Assembly (NCBI GenBank): GCA_028824125.1
Contig: JAPPES010000145.1
Coordinates: forward strand, 1-33,297
Source of the DNA: Candidatus Poribacteria bacterium
GTDB lineage: Bacteria > Poribacteria > WGA-4E > WGA-3G
Length of the DNA: 33,297 nucleotides
Reading direction: 5' to 3'
Made by a program: the position numbers and the translations under genes. Position 1 is the stretch's first letter, and the number at the start of each line of letters is the position of its first letter. The notes under the pieces are model-generated. The model did not search any database. It had not been told where the DNA came from and saw nothing but the letters and a program-made list of their open reading frames with translations. This document shows, piece after piece, positions 15,389 to 23,235 of this stretch.

Positions 15389-15522
15389 CAAAAGGTTGAC
15401 AGTTTCTTTTAGTTGCAACGATTTCACGTTGATCCAAATTTCGTGCCAATTGGACTTTTTCCATAGGTGTGTGTAAAGTTTTTGTATAGAGCATATTGTC
15501 CGTTGAGTTTCGCTCTGTTTTA

Positions 15523-15691
15523 CCCATAACTGTCAATTGAGTGTCTGATTTTCTTGTTGGCGGGCTTTGGAACCCCGATTTTGTCCGCCTCCAGCAGTAA
15601 AATCGGGGTTTCAAACCCGCAGCATGCCAAACGCGCATGCTGCGTTGATTCACTCCAACAAGAGGATATATCCTTAATTGACACATAAGGG
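15523..15691. repeat. MITE-like repeat, family C, copy 2 (inverted) with direct-repeat flanks
   Basis: Ends are CCCATAACTGTCAATTGA and the complement of TTAATTGACACATAAGGG. The interior, reversed, matches the family tail (CCAACAAGAAAATCAG, then an AATCGGGGTT palindrome). GTTTCGCTCTGTTTTACC lies just left (15507-15524) and GTTTCGCTCTGTTCTACC just right (15691-15708), an 18-base direct repeat with one mismatch. Confidence 0.65.
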
Positions 15692-16008
15692 TTTCGCTCT
15701 GTTCTACCTGATCTACAGATTGAATTAGGATGTCTACACGTCACATTTAGGCTTTTTTAGGACGTTTTGCACGTCCGAGGGACGTGCAGAAGTCAATCAG
15801 GGAAAGGATTGGGACGTGATTTTCAGTTTTTTTATTTTCCTTTTCTTTATTCTTTAGAAATTTTGAGTATATTGAGATCATTATTTATTATGTAATAATT
15901 ATATTAACATAAATATATTGGTTTGTCAAGTTAATTTCTAAAAAATCAGTGACAAGAACTTTACACACCCGATAAACATGGATTAAGAACAGTAAGAGTG
16001 CTATAATC

Positions 16009-16017
16009 TCTAACATA
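16009..16017 (+). promoter_or_regulatory. Possible extended -10 promoter
   Basis: TGCTATAAT (TGn plus a perfect -10) lies about 45 bases upstream of the ATG at 16062. No good -35 is at the right distance, which extended -10 promoters can tolerate. Confidence 0.4.
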
Positions 16018-16061
16018 GGGATTGTCCTTGCTAAATAATTGAAAGTATAGAGGAATGTAAA

Positions 16062-17516
16062 ATGTATGCACCAAAATATCCCGGTCCTAACGAGGAGCTG
16101 CTTGAAGCACAAGCGCGAGTCTGCACAGGTCCGCACCAAACACGACCTTTAGGAAAGAAAACTAACGATGGACCCCAACCGGATGTTGTCCTTGAAACCA
16201 TCTTAAAATCTTTGGAAGGTGAGTTAAGAGGAAAAGCAGCCGTTTCGGAAGCACAGATGGGGGCGTTTTTCGTAGCAATGACCCTCCGCAAATATTTTCC
16301 GGAAGCAACGCAGTGGTCTCAAGCTGAGAAAGCAGCATTTCAGAAATACCAATCGACACTGTTATCTCGCCTTCCCACAGAAATTCAATTTCTTATGAAC
16401 CCTGACCTTGGGTATGTTCCAAGAAACCCAACAGAAACGATTGTTGTCAGTGCCTTAGAAAAGATATTAAGAGCAAAACATTTAAGTTACGCTGAAACCC
16501 GTCGAGTGTGTGAAGCTATCCTCACCGATGACGTTAAACCTGCCCTCAAAGCTGCTGCGCTTATTGGACAACGAATGAATAGGGAAACCTACGAAGAGGT
16601 GCGGGGATACCTTGATGCTTATTTCGGGCCAGAACAGGTCTGCCCACTTGATGTAGGGACGCTTACGCATTTTGGACAACCTTACGATGGTGCAACGCGT
16701 TATTTTCGTCCAACACTTTTTGTTGCATCTGTCCGTGCAGCGTTAGGAGAACCTTCGCTACTGCATAGCGTTGATATGATGCCACCGAAGAATGGTGTAA
16801 CCGAAGAAGCGATTTTACATGCACTCGGCGCAAAGACTGACCTATCTCTTGAACAGACTGCTTCGCTCATCACAAACAAATCGGTCAGATTTGGTTATAT
16901 CAGTCAGCGTGAGTATTCGCCTGGGGCTTATAATGTCCGTGAGTTACGCGTGCATATCAAAAAACGTCCGCCGTGGGCAGCAACAGAGAAGGCACAACAA
17001 TTCTTTTCTGCCCGAAAAGCAAATTACATGGTGCTTGGTTATTACCATATTGGTTATGAAAAACCCTTACTCCAATTGGCGCAGGAACGGGGTTTTCAGG
17101 CGGCAGTTGCTGTTAAAGGGGAGGAAGGCACAAGCCATTACGCACTCCGACTTGGCAAACCCTCTACTCCTGATAGGATGGCGGTCAACTACTCTCAAGG
17201 ATTCCGTTGTGCAGATGGAAAACGTGAAGATTTTGCTTTGGATATTGATCCTAAAAATTATGGATTTGAATATGCTCTAAATCCACGCCCAGAAATTGTA
17301 AATGCGGATGCTTTCGCGACAGCGGGCGTAGCTGCGTTATCGGGTGAGAAAGGACATATTTACGATAGGATTCTTCTTAATTCAGCTATGGTGGATTATC
17401 TATTAGGGATATGCCCTAATCCACACGATGCTATTAAGCGCGCGCAGTCGGTGATGGGTGATGGTAGTGCGCTGGAACATCTGAAGGCGTATGTTGTGGC
17501 AAGTCAAGAATTATAA
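16062..17516 (+). CDS. TrpD-like (anthranilate phosphoribosyltransferase superfamily) protein
   Basis: A 484-residue protein, longer than TrpD (about 340). The helical N-terminal part (DVVLETILKSLEGELRGKAA, then VSEAQMGAFFVAMTLR) and middle part (FRPTLFVASVRAALGEPSLLHSV and VTEEAILHALG) resemble the TrpD/nucleoside phosphorylase class III fold. Near the C-terminus, LLQLAQERGFQAAVAVKGEEGTS resembles the VxGxxGxDE region. The classic phosphate and metal loops (GTGGD, NxDE) are not recognisable, so it may be an inactive or re-purposed relative. AGAGGA lies upstream of the ATG at 16062. It stands alone; the next gene has its own promoter. Function should be called TrpD-like only. Confidence 0.75.
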   Translation: MYAPKYPGPNEELLEAQARVCTGPHQTRPLGKKTNDGPQPDVVLETILKSLEGELRGKAAVSEAQMGAFFVAMTLRKYFPEATQWSQAEKAAFQKYQSTLLSRLPTEIQFLMNPDLGYVPRNPTETIVVSALEKILRAKHLSYAETRRVCEAILTDDVKPALKAAALIGQRMNRETYEEVRGYLDAYFGPEQVCPLDVGTLTHFGQPYDGATRYFRPTLFVASVRAALGEPSLLHSVDMMPPKNGVTEEAILHALGAKTDLSLEQTASLITNKSVRFGYISQREYSPGAYNVRELRVHIKKRPPWAATEKAQQFFSARKANYMVLGYYHIGYEKPLLQLAQERGFQAAVAVKGEEGTSHYALRLGKPSTPDRMAVNYSQGFRCADGKREDFALDIDPKNYGFEYALNPRPEIVNADAFATAGVAALSGEKGHIYDRILLNSAMVDYLLGICPNPHDAIKRAQSVMGDGSALEHLKAYVVASQEL

Positions 17517-17546
17517 TAATTAGTATAGGTAAGACATTAAAGAATC

Positions 17547-17555
17547 TGGTATAAT
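17547..17555 (+). promoter_or_regulatory. Extended -10 promoter of the antitoxin-HNH pair
   Basis: TGGTATAAT gives TGn plus a perfect -10, with predicted start near 17562 and a 25-nt leader containing AGGAGG. The -35 is weak, as is usual for extended -10 promoters. Confidence 0.5.
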
Positions 17556-17586
17556 ATTGAAACGAAACTTGAACAGGAGGCATCCC

Positions 17587-18006
17587 ATGAATAAAACGAT
17601 TTCGTTGGACCAGCTGCCTACTCGGATTGAAAACTTACTGCGAGCAAGTTGGGAAGAACATGAGAGTCTTGTGCTTGAACATAATGGAAAACCAGTTGCA
17701 GCGATCGTTCCAATGGCTGAGTATCGTAAATGGCATCCGGTTGAAGGTGAAAATGCATTTGATTATGAACTTCCTGTGGATATCCTTAAAGCTTACCATG
17801 AATTGCAAGATAAAAAGTTTTCTACTGGCCTAACACCTGAAGAGGAAGCCAAATTAGCACAGTTAGATAAAGAATTGGATGATGCGGAAGCTGCACAACC
17901 GCTCATACAATCAATGCAGAACCGAGCCTTGACCCAAGAGGAAAATTGGGAGGAAAGATTTGAGGATGCGATTACCAAATTGCGCGAGTTAAAGGAAGTA
18001 ATGTGA
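17587..18006 (+). CDS. Phd/YefM-like antitoxin-type protein with long acidic C-terminal extension
   Basis: A 139-residue protein. The ATG at 17587 follows AGGAGG by 8 bases, and the N-terminus MNKTISLDQLPTRIENLLRA then ESLVLEHNGKPVAAIVPMAE is a clear Phd/YefM-type DNA-binding/dimerisation fold, the class that represses its own operon and neutralises a toxin. Phd/YefM proteins are usually 70-90 residues; here the extra C-terminal half (about 60-139) is acidic and helical (LTPEEEAKLAQLDKELDDAE, then ENWEERFEDAITKLRELKEV), suitable as a toxin-neutralising arm. The stop TGA overlaps the GTG start of the HNH gene by four bases, indicating translational coupling. The expected toxin is therefore the HNH protein rather than RelE or Doc; this is inference. 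Confidence 0.8.
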   Translation: MNKTISLDQLPTRIENLLRASWEEHESLVLEHNGKPVAAIVPMAEYRKWHPVEGENAFDYELPVDILKAYHELQDKKFSTGLTPEEEAKLAQLDKELDDAEAAQPLIQSMQNRALTQEENWEERFEDAITKLRELKEVM

Positions 18007-18641
18007 ATCAAAGGATGTCACCTCGAATCCTTCGACAGGAATCACCACCTGTGATGCGAGGCAGAGATGGTTACCGGAATGCTGAGTCTTACCTACGTAG
18101 AGACTTCGATTTTCGTTGTGCTTATTGCGGCGTGCATGAACAAGTGATGGGCGGTCCGCAAGCCTTTTGCATTGATCACTTTAAACCACGCAGTAGAGGT
18201 GGATCAGTTAACGAATACACAAATCTATATTGGGTATGTATTCCCTGCAATATGATAAAACACGATAAATGGCCAACAAGCGAACAGTTGAGTTGTGGTT
18301 ATAGATTCGCGGATCCATGTCGTGAACAGGATAGTGGCACTCATTTTGTTGAATCTGATGATGGATTACTTCATGCGCTCACGCCTTGTGGTGAATACCA
18401 TATTTCAACACTTCGCCTCAACCGCGCATGGCTGCAGCACCAACGTAGAACCAGAATTCACAAATGGTCGCGATTAAAAGAAGTCTACCAACTACAAGAG
18501 GAACTTGAACAATCTATTGGAAATCGTTTAGAAGATGACACAACTCAAATAATGCTGGAATTATTCTCTTTTTTATCCCAAGAGATTGAGGTATTGCGAG
18601 ACGAACTAACAGTGGCTATTCCAATGTGGCAAAGATTATAA
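18003..18641 (+). CDS. HNH endonuclease-domain protein, coupled to a Phd/YefM-like gene
   Basis: A 212-residue protein with the HNH fold in residues 39-90: zinc cysteines C39/C42 (CAYC) and C79/C82 (CIPC), the metal-binding D58-H59 in FCIDHFKPRSRGG, Asn N74 in TNLYWVC and a terminal KHDKW. The C-terminal 120 residues are mostly helical and unassigned. The GTG start at 18003 is supported by AAGGA 6 bases upstream and by the GTGA overlap with the upstream gene; an ATG at 18015 is the alternative. HNH enzymes cut DNA (or nick it) in mobile elements, restriction and toxins. The coupling to an antitoxin-like protein suggests a toxin or a defence nuclease; untested. Confidence 0.85.
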   Translation: MNQRMSPRILRQESPPVMRGRDGYRNAESYLRRDFDFRCAYCGVHEQVMGGPQAFCIDHFKPRSRGGSVNEYTNLYWVCIPCNMIKHDKWPTSEQLSCGYRFADPCREQDSGTHFVESDDGLLHALTPCGEYHISTLRLNRAWLQHQRRTRIHKWSRLKEVYQLQEELEQSIGNRLEDDTTQIMLELFSFLSQEIEVLRDELTVAIPMWQRL

Positions 18642-18697
18642 AGAATTTCGGCAATCACCATGGACATATACATTTAGGTGGAAAAGGTAGAATCTCA

Positions 18698-19519
18698 ATG
18701 ATCGGCATATCATATCATGCAGGCGGCATGAAAGACCTCCCTCTACAACAAGTTATTACTATCCTCTCCGAAGTCGGTTATGACGCGATTGAGATGATGT
18801 GTGGACCAGAAGCACATATCCCCTCTGGCGAGGTAACGGACAACCTGCTCAAAGAAGTCAAAACGATGACAACCGACCACGGTTTAGAAGTTTCTGTTAT
18901 AAACCCGTTTACTGGCAAGGGATTGTATCACCTGGCATTAGAGGACAAGCAGTCAGCGATTGACCATTATGCGCTTCTACAGGATGTAGCGGTTGCGCTT
19001 AATGCACACGGTGTCAATTTTCTCACTGGCTACGGTGGCGACAAAGGTGATGCGTTTGCTTGGAAACTGCTTGTTGATGTACTAAAGCCGATTTGTCGGC
19101 GTGCAGAGGGACTTGGGATTACAATGAATATCCATAACCACGAAGCAACGACTATAGACTCATCACCCAAGGTAACGCTTCTGATTGAACATGTAGAGTC
19201 CGACTCTCTAAAAGCACTCAACGACATCACGAATTTTTATCATCTTGGAGAAGACATCGCGGAAGTTACCGAAAAATTGGGACCGCTTACGGCACACTGC
19301 CACGTCAAAGGTGTAACAGGTATGTATCCTTACAGCACATTCCTAATTCCGGGTGAGGCAGGCGATGAGTTGGATTTTAGAACTTTTGCTGAGAGTTTAG
19401 GAAAAGTCGGTTACGAAAAGTATATCTCTGTTGAGACCTTTCCCCACATGCGGATGGAAAAGGCACAAATCGCTTATGATATGATGGCAGGAACATTAAA
19501 GGAATTAGGAATTCGGTAA
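18698..19519 (+). CDS. Sugar phosphate isomerase/epimerase (xylose isomerase-like TIM barrel, AP endonuclease 2 family)
   Basis: A 273-residue TIM-barrel protein beginning MIGISYHAGGMKDLPLQQVI. The metal-binding residues are in order: E149 (NIHNHE), D176 (LNDITNFYH), H202 (AHCHVKG) and E246 (SVETFPH). This matches family members acting as ketose epimerases, inosose dehydratases or hydroxypyruvate isomerases. The ATG at 18698 is preferred because an AAGG-containing site precedes it and the barrel's first strand begins at once; an in-frame GTG at 18626 would overlap the HNH gene. The 56-base gap allows read-through from that pair. Exact sugar unknown. Confidence 0.85.
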   Translation: MIGISYHAGGMKDLPLQQVITILSEVGYDAIEMMCGPEAHIPSGEVTDNLLKEVKTMTTDHGLEVSVINPFTGKGLYHLALEDKQSAIDHYALLQDVAVALNAHGVNFLTGYGGDKGDAFAWKLLVDVLKPICRRAEGLGITMNIHNHEATTIDSSPKVTLLIEHVESDSLKALNDITNFYHLGEDIAEVTEKLGPLTAHCHVKGVTGMYPYSTFLIPGEAGDELDFRTFAESLGKVGYEKYISVETFPHMRMEKAQIAYDMMAGTLKELGIR

Positions 19520-19571
19520 AAGACGGTAGGTGTCTCTGAAATGGTAGAAAAGATACCCCACTTTTGTACAG

Positions 19572-19738
19572 GGTGCGGTTAAGGAAACACACCATAGCCG
19601 TCAATTTAGCGATTCGCCCCCAGTAGGCGCGTTTTGTAAACGCGCCTACCTTTGGGTAATAAATCGGGCTTTCAAAGCCCTCCAACAAGAAAATCAGGCA
19701 TTAAATTGACACCCATGGTGCGTTTAAGGAACCGCACC
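19572..19738. repeat. Family C repeat, copy 3, with flanking 22-bp direct repeats
   Basis: The element proper is 19594-19715, with ends ATAGCCGTCAATTTA and the complement ATGGGTGTCAATTTA and the shared tail AAATCGGGCTTTCAAAGCCC. It is flanked by related 22-bp hairpin sequences at 19572-19593 and 19717-19738, both starting GGTGCG and ending CACC; each has lost pairing on one arm, as if one perfect hairpin (GGTGCGGTT / AACCGCACC) was duplicated on insertion. It fills the 244-bp gap between two convergent genes. Confidence 0.65.
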
Positions 19739-19763
19739 TTATACATATAATTATTAGCGAGTT

Positions 19764-20561
19764 CTAAGACTGAGACTTTTCCAACGCCTTGATGCCCGGC
19801 CAATCCCGCCACATATCTTCGTTAGGCGGCTCTTCTTGAGTCTCTGATAATTCTGTTTTTCGGAAGTCATATAGCACTGCTTGGCGAATTTGGCGTGAAT
19901 AGTTGTGTCCAGCAGCATGCCCGATCCGATGATGCCAAAAGACAATATCCCCCGCATTGCCGTAACAATCAACCCCCGATTCTCTACTCAGACGTTCTCT
20001 ATCAACATCGTATTGTGGCGTTGGCTCGTTTTTATATTGCGATTTGTAATCGTAATAGAATACTTTGTGGCTTCCCGGCCAGACGGTAAATCCACCACCT
20101 TCGGGTGGAACATCATCAATATAACCGACAACACCGAGATGAAATGGATGTGCATCTACGTGACATCCAGTTGACTTTTTTGAAACATCCCCGTAGGGTA
20201 ATGTGCAGTAGATACCGCGCACGCGTTTGGGTACTACCAAGTTTCCTTCACCTAAGAACTGTTCTGCCATGTGCCAGACGTTTGGATCGGTAGCAAGCAG
20301 TTTGACCATCCATTCTTCGCCGCCGGGGTCACGGTAGTTCCAGCGAAATCCTTTGCGTCGATTTGAATTGTCTTCGTTCTCTTCTTCCGGTTTGAAGGGA
20401 CCGACCCAAGTTTCTGGGGCTTCGCGCAGTCTTCCCTCTGGTGCGCCTTCCCATAACTTCGTCCGTGCTCGTTCCATAAGTTCAGGGTTTAGCACGTCTC
20501 GTTTAATCAAATAACCGTTGTCTCTGAAAAATTTAATATTTTCTGATGTCAGTTCAACCAT
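19764..20561 (-). CDS. PhyH family dioxygenase with canonical HxD motif
   Basis: A 265-residue phytanoyl-CoA-dioxygenase-family protein. The facial triad is complete: H134-V-D136 in GCHVDAHPFH and H215 in HHRIGHAAGHN, with Arg R223 or R226 for 2-oxoglutarate. The conserved turn PEGGGFTVWPGSHK is at 153-166. A GGAGGAG ribosome site is directly upstream of the ATG at 20561. It is convergent with the epimerase gene and divergent from the EamA-like gene, so it is a single-gene unit. Expected to be a soluble hydroxylase of a small organic substrate, identity unknown. Confidence 0.88.
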   Translation of the reverse strand: MVELTSENIKFFRDNGYLIKRDVLNPELMERARTKLWEGAPEGRLREAPETWVGPFKPEEENEDNSNRRKGFRWNYRDPGGEEWMVKLLATDPNVWHMAEQFLGEGNLVVPKRVRGIYCTLPYGDVSKKSTGCHVDAHPFHLGVVGYIDDVPPEGGGFTVWPGSHKVFYYDYKSQYKNEPTPQYDVDRERLSRESGVDCYGNAGDIVFWHHRIGHAAGHNYSRQIRQAVLYDFRKTELSETQEEPPNEDMWRDWPGIKALEKSQS

Positions 20562-20580
20562 AATCTCCTCCTTGACTAAA

Positions 20581-20609
20581 ATTTTAACGATTTCTTACGC
20601 AAAAAGCAA
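20581..20609 (-). promoter_or_regulatory. Possible sigma70-type promoter of the fourth PhyH gene
   Basis: Minus strand: TTGCTT (20609-20604), 17-base spacer, TAAAAT (20586-20581). It lies 20 bases upstream of the ATG at 20561; the -35 is only a half match. Confidence 0.4.
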
Positions 20610-20646
20610 CAGAAATTTGAATGGTTCTGAATTTCCCACTGCAAAA

Positions 20647-20675
20647 TTGCAAAACACTTCTACATGTGGTATAAT
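20647..20675 (+). promoter_or_regulatory. Sigma70-type promoter giving a probable leaderless mRNA
   Basis: TTGCAA at 20647-20652, 17-base spacer, perfect extended -10 TGGTATAAT ending at 20675. A start 7 bases after the -10 falls on the A of the ATG at 20682, and there is no ribosome-binding site between. Confidence 0.65.
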
Positions 20676-20681
20676 AGTGAT

Positions 20682-21047
20682 ATGAAAGACTATATATTGC
20701 TATTTTTTAATGTTTTATTAACAGTCATGGGGCAGATCCTGCTTAAACAAGGGGTCAGTAAGGTCGGAGTTATTAACTTTCGTGAATTAGTGCCAAAACT
20801 CACACAGGTAATATTAAATCCTTATGTTATCGGAGGCATTTCAATCTACGGTTTCACAACATTTGTGTGGCTTGTCATTCTCTCACGTGTTAAGTTGAGT
20901 ATCGCGTACCCAATGTTGAGTTTAGGATATGTTCTTACAATACCATTTTCATGGTTGTTCTTCAAAGAATCTATTCCTAAAGTTCGTATAATCGGAGCCA
21001 TCATTATCTGTATTGGTGTATATCTCGTTGCACAAGGAGAAGCTTAA
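20682..21047 (+). CDS. EamA/SMR-like small four-helix membrane protein
   Basis: A 121-residue inner-membrane protein beginning MKDYILLFFNVLLTVMGQIL, with four predicted transmembrane helices (about 3-22, 47-65, 70-90 and 98-117) and the Leu/Gly-rich tail IIGAIIICIGVYLVAQG. Size and layout match single EamA half-domains such as ArnE/ArnF-type flippase subunits and small multidrug resistance proteins, which act as dimers. The ATG at 20682 is chosen over one at 20664 because the latter overlaps the -10 promoter hexamer. It starts an operon with the TM2-like gene (3 bases apart). Substrate unknown. Confidence 0.8.
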   Translation: MKDYILLFFNVLLTVMGQILLKQGVSKVGVINFRELVPKLTQVILNPYVIGGISIYGFTTFVWLVILSRVKLSIAYPMLSLGYVLTIPFSWLFFKESIPKVRIIGAIIICIGVYLVAQGEA

Positions 21048-21050
21048 TTG

Positions 21051-21527
21051 ATGCAAGAATCTGCTACTGATCTTCATCCGGATTCCGATATAACTGCCAA
21101 TAGACTAAGTCCACCTCCGCCACCGCGTTCTTATGCCGCGATGATATTGTCGGCACTTCTGCCTGGACTTGGACAGATATATTTAGGGCGATTCGTGAAG
21201 GGGTGTATAATTTTTTTTATATTTGCTTCGGCAATTAGTATTTTTTATATCAATTCATATCCTGTGCAAGGCTGGCGCGATTTAATACCCTTTGGACCCG
21301 ACACGCAATCTAAAACTTCAACAAATGACAAGGCTGATGCTGAAACAGATTCCGATGGTTCAATTCATCTTTGGACACTTGATAATGGGAAACAGTTGAT
21401 GTTTCGCCCTTCTTGGATTCTAAAAGTTACTTCATCAATCCAAGCAATAATCTGTTGGCTCTATGCGGTGAGGGACGGATGGCGCGGTAGGCGTAAATCG
21501 CTCATAGATCAATTAGAAATATATTAA
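21051..21527 (+). CDS. TM2/DUF5683-like membrane protein
   Basis: A 158-residue protein with a Pro-rich soluble N-terminus (SPPPPPRSY) followed by AAMILSALLPGLGQIYLGRF, the G-x-G-Q-x-Y-x-G-x pattern of TM2-like domains, a second helix FVKGCIIFFIFASAISIFYI, a polar loop of about 60 residues and a third hydrophobic stretch near the C-terminus. It starts 3 bases after the EamA-like stop with AAGGAG upstream; an overlapping TTG one codon earlier is less likely. Role unknown; such proteins are often envelope-associated. Confidence 0.75.
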   Translation: MQESATDLHPDSDITANRLSPPPPPRSYAAMILSALLPGLGQIYLGRFVKGCIIFFIFASAISIFYINSYPVQGWRDLIPFGPDTQSKTSTNDKADAETDSDGSIHLWTLDNGKQLMFRPSWILKVTSSIQAIICWLYAVRDGWRGRRKSLIDQLEIY

Positions 21528-21617
21528 AAAATACGGAATTTCTTATACGTACATCTCCTCTTTGAGAGAACCTGATTTTAGAAATTATACTGAAGTACCA
21601 CGATAGATCGGCTTGAT

Positions 21618-22973
21618 ATGTTAAGGGCAACACAAAAAGTAAAATTGAATTGCACATTTATTTTTTGCTGCAGTCTATCTCTTGCTATATTGGTGGGGTG
21701 TCAAAATAACACCTTAGACAAAATCGAAGTGCTTATCCATTCGGGAAAGGCGCGAGAAGCTCTGGAGAAATTAGAGGATTTTATAGAAACAGCCCCTAAA
21801 AACCCAAGAGCACGGATGTTGCTTGGAAAAGCGTATAATGAAGTAGGCCGTAATAATGATGCGATTGAGCAGTTCCAAAAAGCCTCGCAGCTTTATATTG
21901 GACAACCAGAAAAATGGACAGCTGCGCGTCTTGAATTGGCACGGACATATCTCATATTTGGTGATAGGGATTCTGCTTTTCGTATACTTAACACCGTCCA
22001 AAAAGGCACTTCAGACTCCAAAGTATTGCAAAAAATTATCGAACTTGTAGGAGATAGTTATAAGACAAAACAACTTACACACGGCAATTTCGATAACTAT
22101 TCGCCTATCTTCTCACCAGATGGCACACAAATTGCGTTTGCCTCTTTTCGTCTTGATAATAGTGATATTTATTTGATGAATTTAGAGGGACAGATTCAAC
22201 GCCGTGTAACCTTTACGACAGATTTCAATGACAGCTCGCCTGCATTCCTCAAGGCTCCTAATTATATTTTTTATAGCAGTGAACCGAAAGCGTCACGGGA
22301 AGTCAAAATAGTCATTCAAAGTAGTGGCTCAACCCCGATTTATACAGGTTTTAACATAACGCATATTCACAGTAAAATTACGCGTTCCGTTATACCTATC
22401 AGTTTTGGCGCACGCGTGCCACGAGCTTCTCCTTCAGGCAATCAGATAGTTTATGAATCAAATACCGACAAGAATCTGGAATTATATCTTCTTGATTTAA
22501 ATGGACTCAATCTCACACAAATCACACCTGAGAAAATCAAACCGAAACGTATTACACACAATGAAACAGACGAAGGCAGTCCTACCTTCTTTCCAGATGG
22601 GAAACGTATTGTTTTTGTTTCCTCACGAAATGACGTGTATCAACTCTATACTATGAATATTGATGGACAAAATGAAAAACATTTCAACCCAAACCGTTAT
22701 GATTGTTACAATCCCACAGTTTCACCAGATGGAAAAACAATTGCGTATGTGTCAGCCAGAGATAGTGATTGGGAAATTTACCTGATCGATACTAATGGAA
22801 AAAATGAACGTAAGATTACAAGTGACATCGGTAGATCTATCCAACCTACTTTTTCGCCTGATGGACGTTACATCGCGTTTGTTTCCGATAGGAGCGATAA
22901 CTTTCACATTTATTTAATGGATCTAAATAAACCCACTACTCGTGAGGATTTAGTGAAGCGTTTGCAACAGTAA
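21618..22973 (+). CDS. Lipoprotein with TPR repeats and a TolB-like (PD40) beta-propeller
   Basis: A 451-residue exported lipoprotein: signal sequence with lipobox ILVG-C28, TPR-like helices (about 34-130, e.g. ARMLLGKAYNEVGRNNDAIE), then a beta-propeller of PD40 blades. Clear blade motifs are YSPIFSPDGTQIAFAS near 161-176, SPTFFPDGKRIVFVSSR, PTVSPDGKTIAYVSARDSDW and PTFSPDGRYIAFVSDRSDNF. TolB itself has a different N-terminal domain, so this is a TPR-propeller scaffold in the periplasm, plausibly binding envelope proteins or polysaccharide. It begins 90 bases after the TM2-like gene. A half family A repeat begins 3 bases after the stop. Confidence 0.85.
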   Translation: MLRATQKVKLNCTFIFCCSLSLAILVGCQNNTLDKIEVLIHSGKAREALEKLEDFIETAPKNPRARMLLGKAYNEVGRNNDAIEQFQKASQLYIGQPEKWTAARLELARTYLIFGDRDSAFRILNTVQKGTSDSKVLQKIIELVGDSYKTKQLTHGNFDNYSPIFSPDGTQIAFASFRLDNSDIYLMNLEGQIQRRVTFTTDFNDSSPAFLKAPNYIFYSSEPKASREVKIVIQSSGSTPIYTGFNITHIHSKITRSVIPISFGARVPRASPSGNQIVYESNTDKNLELYLLDLNGLNLTQITPEKIKPKRITHNETDEGSPTFFPDGKRIVFVSSRNDVYQLYTMNIDGQNEKHFNPNRYDCYNPTVSPDGKTIAYVSARDSDWEIYLIDTNGKNERKITSDIGRSIQPTFSPDGRYIAFVSDRSDNFHIYLMDLNKPTTREDLVKRLQQ

Positions 22974-22976
22974 ACT

Positions 22977-23103
22977 TATAGTAAACTTTAGAATTAATTG
23001 GACATTATGTTCGGTTCGGTTAGGAAACCGAACCTACCAGGGGAGTTGTAGCACAATCTGTTAGATTGTGCTTATGAGTCCGCAAACTAACAGTTTGCGC
23101 TAC
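22977..23103. repeat. Family A repeat, left end only (copy 5)
   Basis: The left end TATAGTAAACTTTAGAATTA starts 3 bases after a stop codon. Interior hairpins: stem GGTTCGGTT / AACCGAACC with loop AGGA (23013-23034), stem GCACAATCT / AGATTGTGC (23051-23071), and a GCAAACT / AGTTTGC stem. No matching right terminus was found, so it is probably truncated. The remaining gap to 23235 holds nothing recognisable. Confidence 0.65.
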
Positions 23104-23235
23104 GAAAACTCACGAAATATGCGTTATTCTCTATTAAAGACTAAAGACGGTGTTTCTATGTCTAAAAACTTATAGGTAGCAACTTGAGTTACTTTATTCG
23201 GTGTCCTAATAGTGTAGACGAGGAGATTAGAAAAC

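Larger units (their letters stand above)
14793..16061. other. Gene-free AT-rich region, 1269 bp
   Basis: No ORF here has a ribosome-binding site or recognisable product. It contains a palindrome/tandem repeat cluster (15317-15388), a family C element with direct-repeat flanks (15523-15691), GACGT-rich short repeats around 15735-15790 and a possible extended -10 promoter for the next gene (16009-16017). Upstream of 15300 I see only AT-rich sequence with scattered short inverted repeats such as AACGTGAAATTGTTACGTT. Confidence 0.6.

Noticed and set aside
15155..15744. Several overlapping ORFs in the gene-free region
   Set aside because: They translate the TTGTATATC tandem repeats (giving repeated LPLDIQF- or ARYTIF-like peptides) and the family C element; none has a ribosome site or family resemblance.
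18626..18697. Upstream GTG start for the epimerase
   Set aside because: The extension overlaps the HNH gene and encodes a low-complexity His/Gly stretch; the barrel begins at 18698.
20664..20681. ATG at 20664 as start of the EamA-like gene
   Set aside because: It overlaps the -10 promoter hexamer, so it would not be in the predicted transcript.
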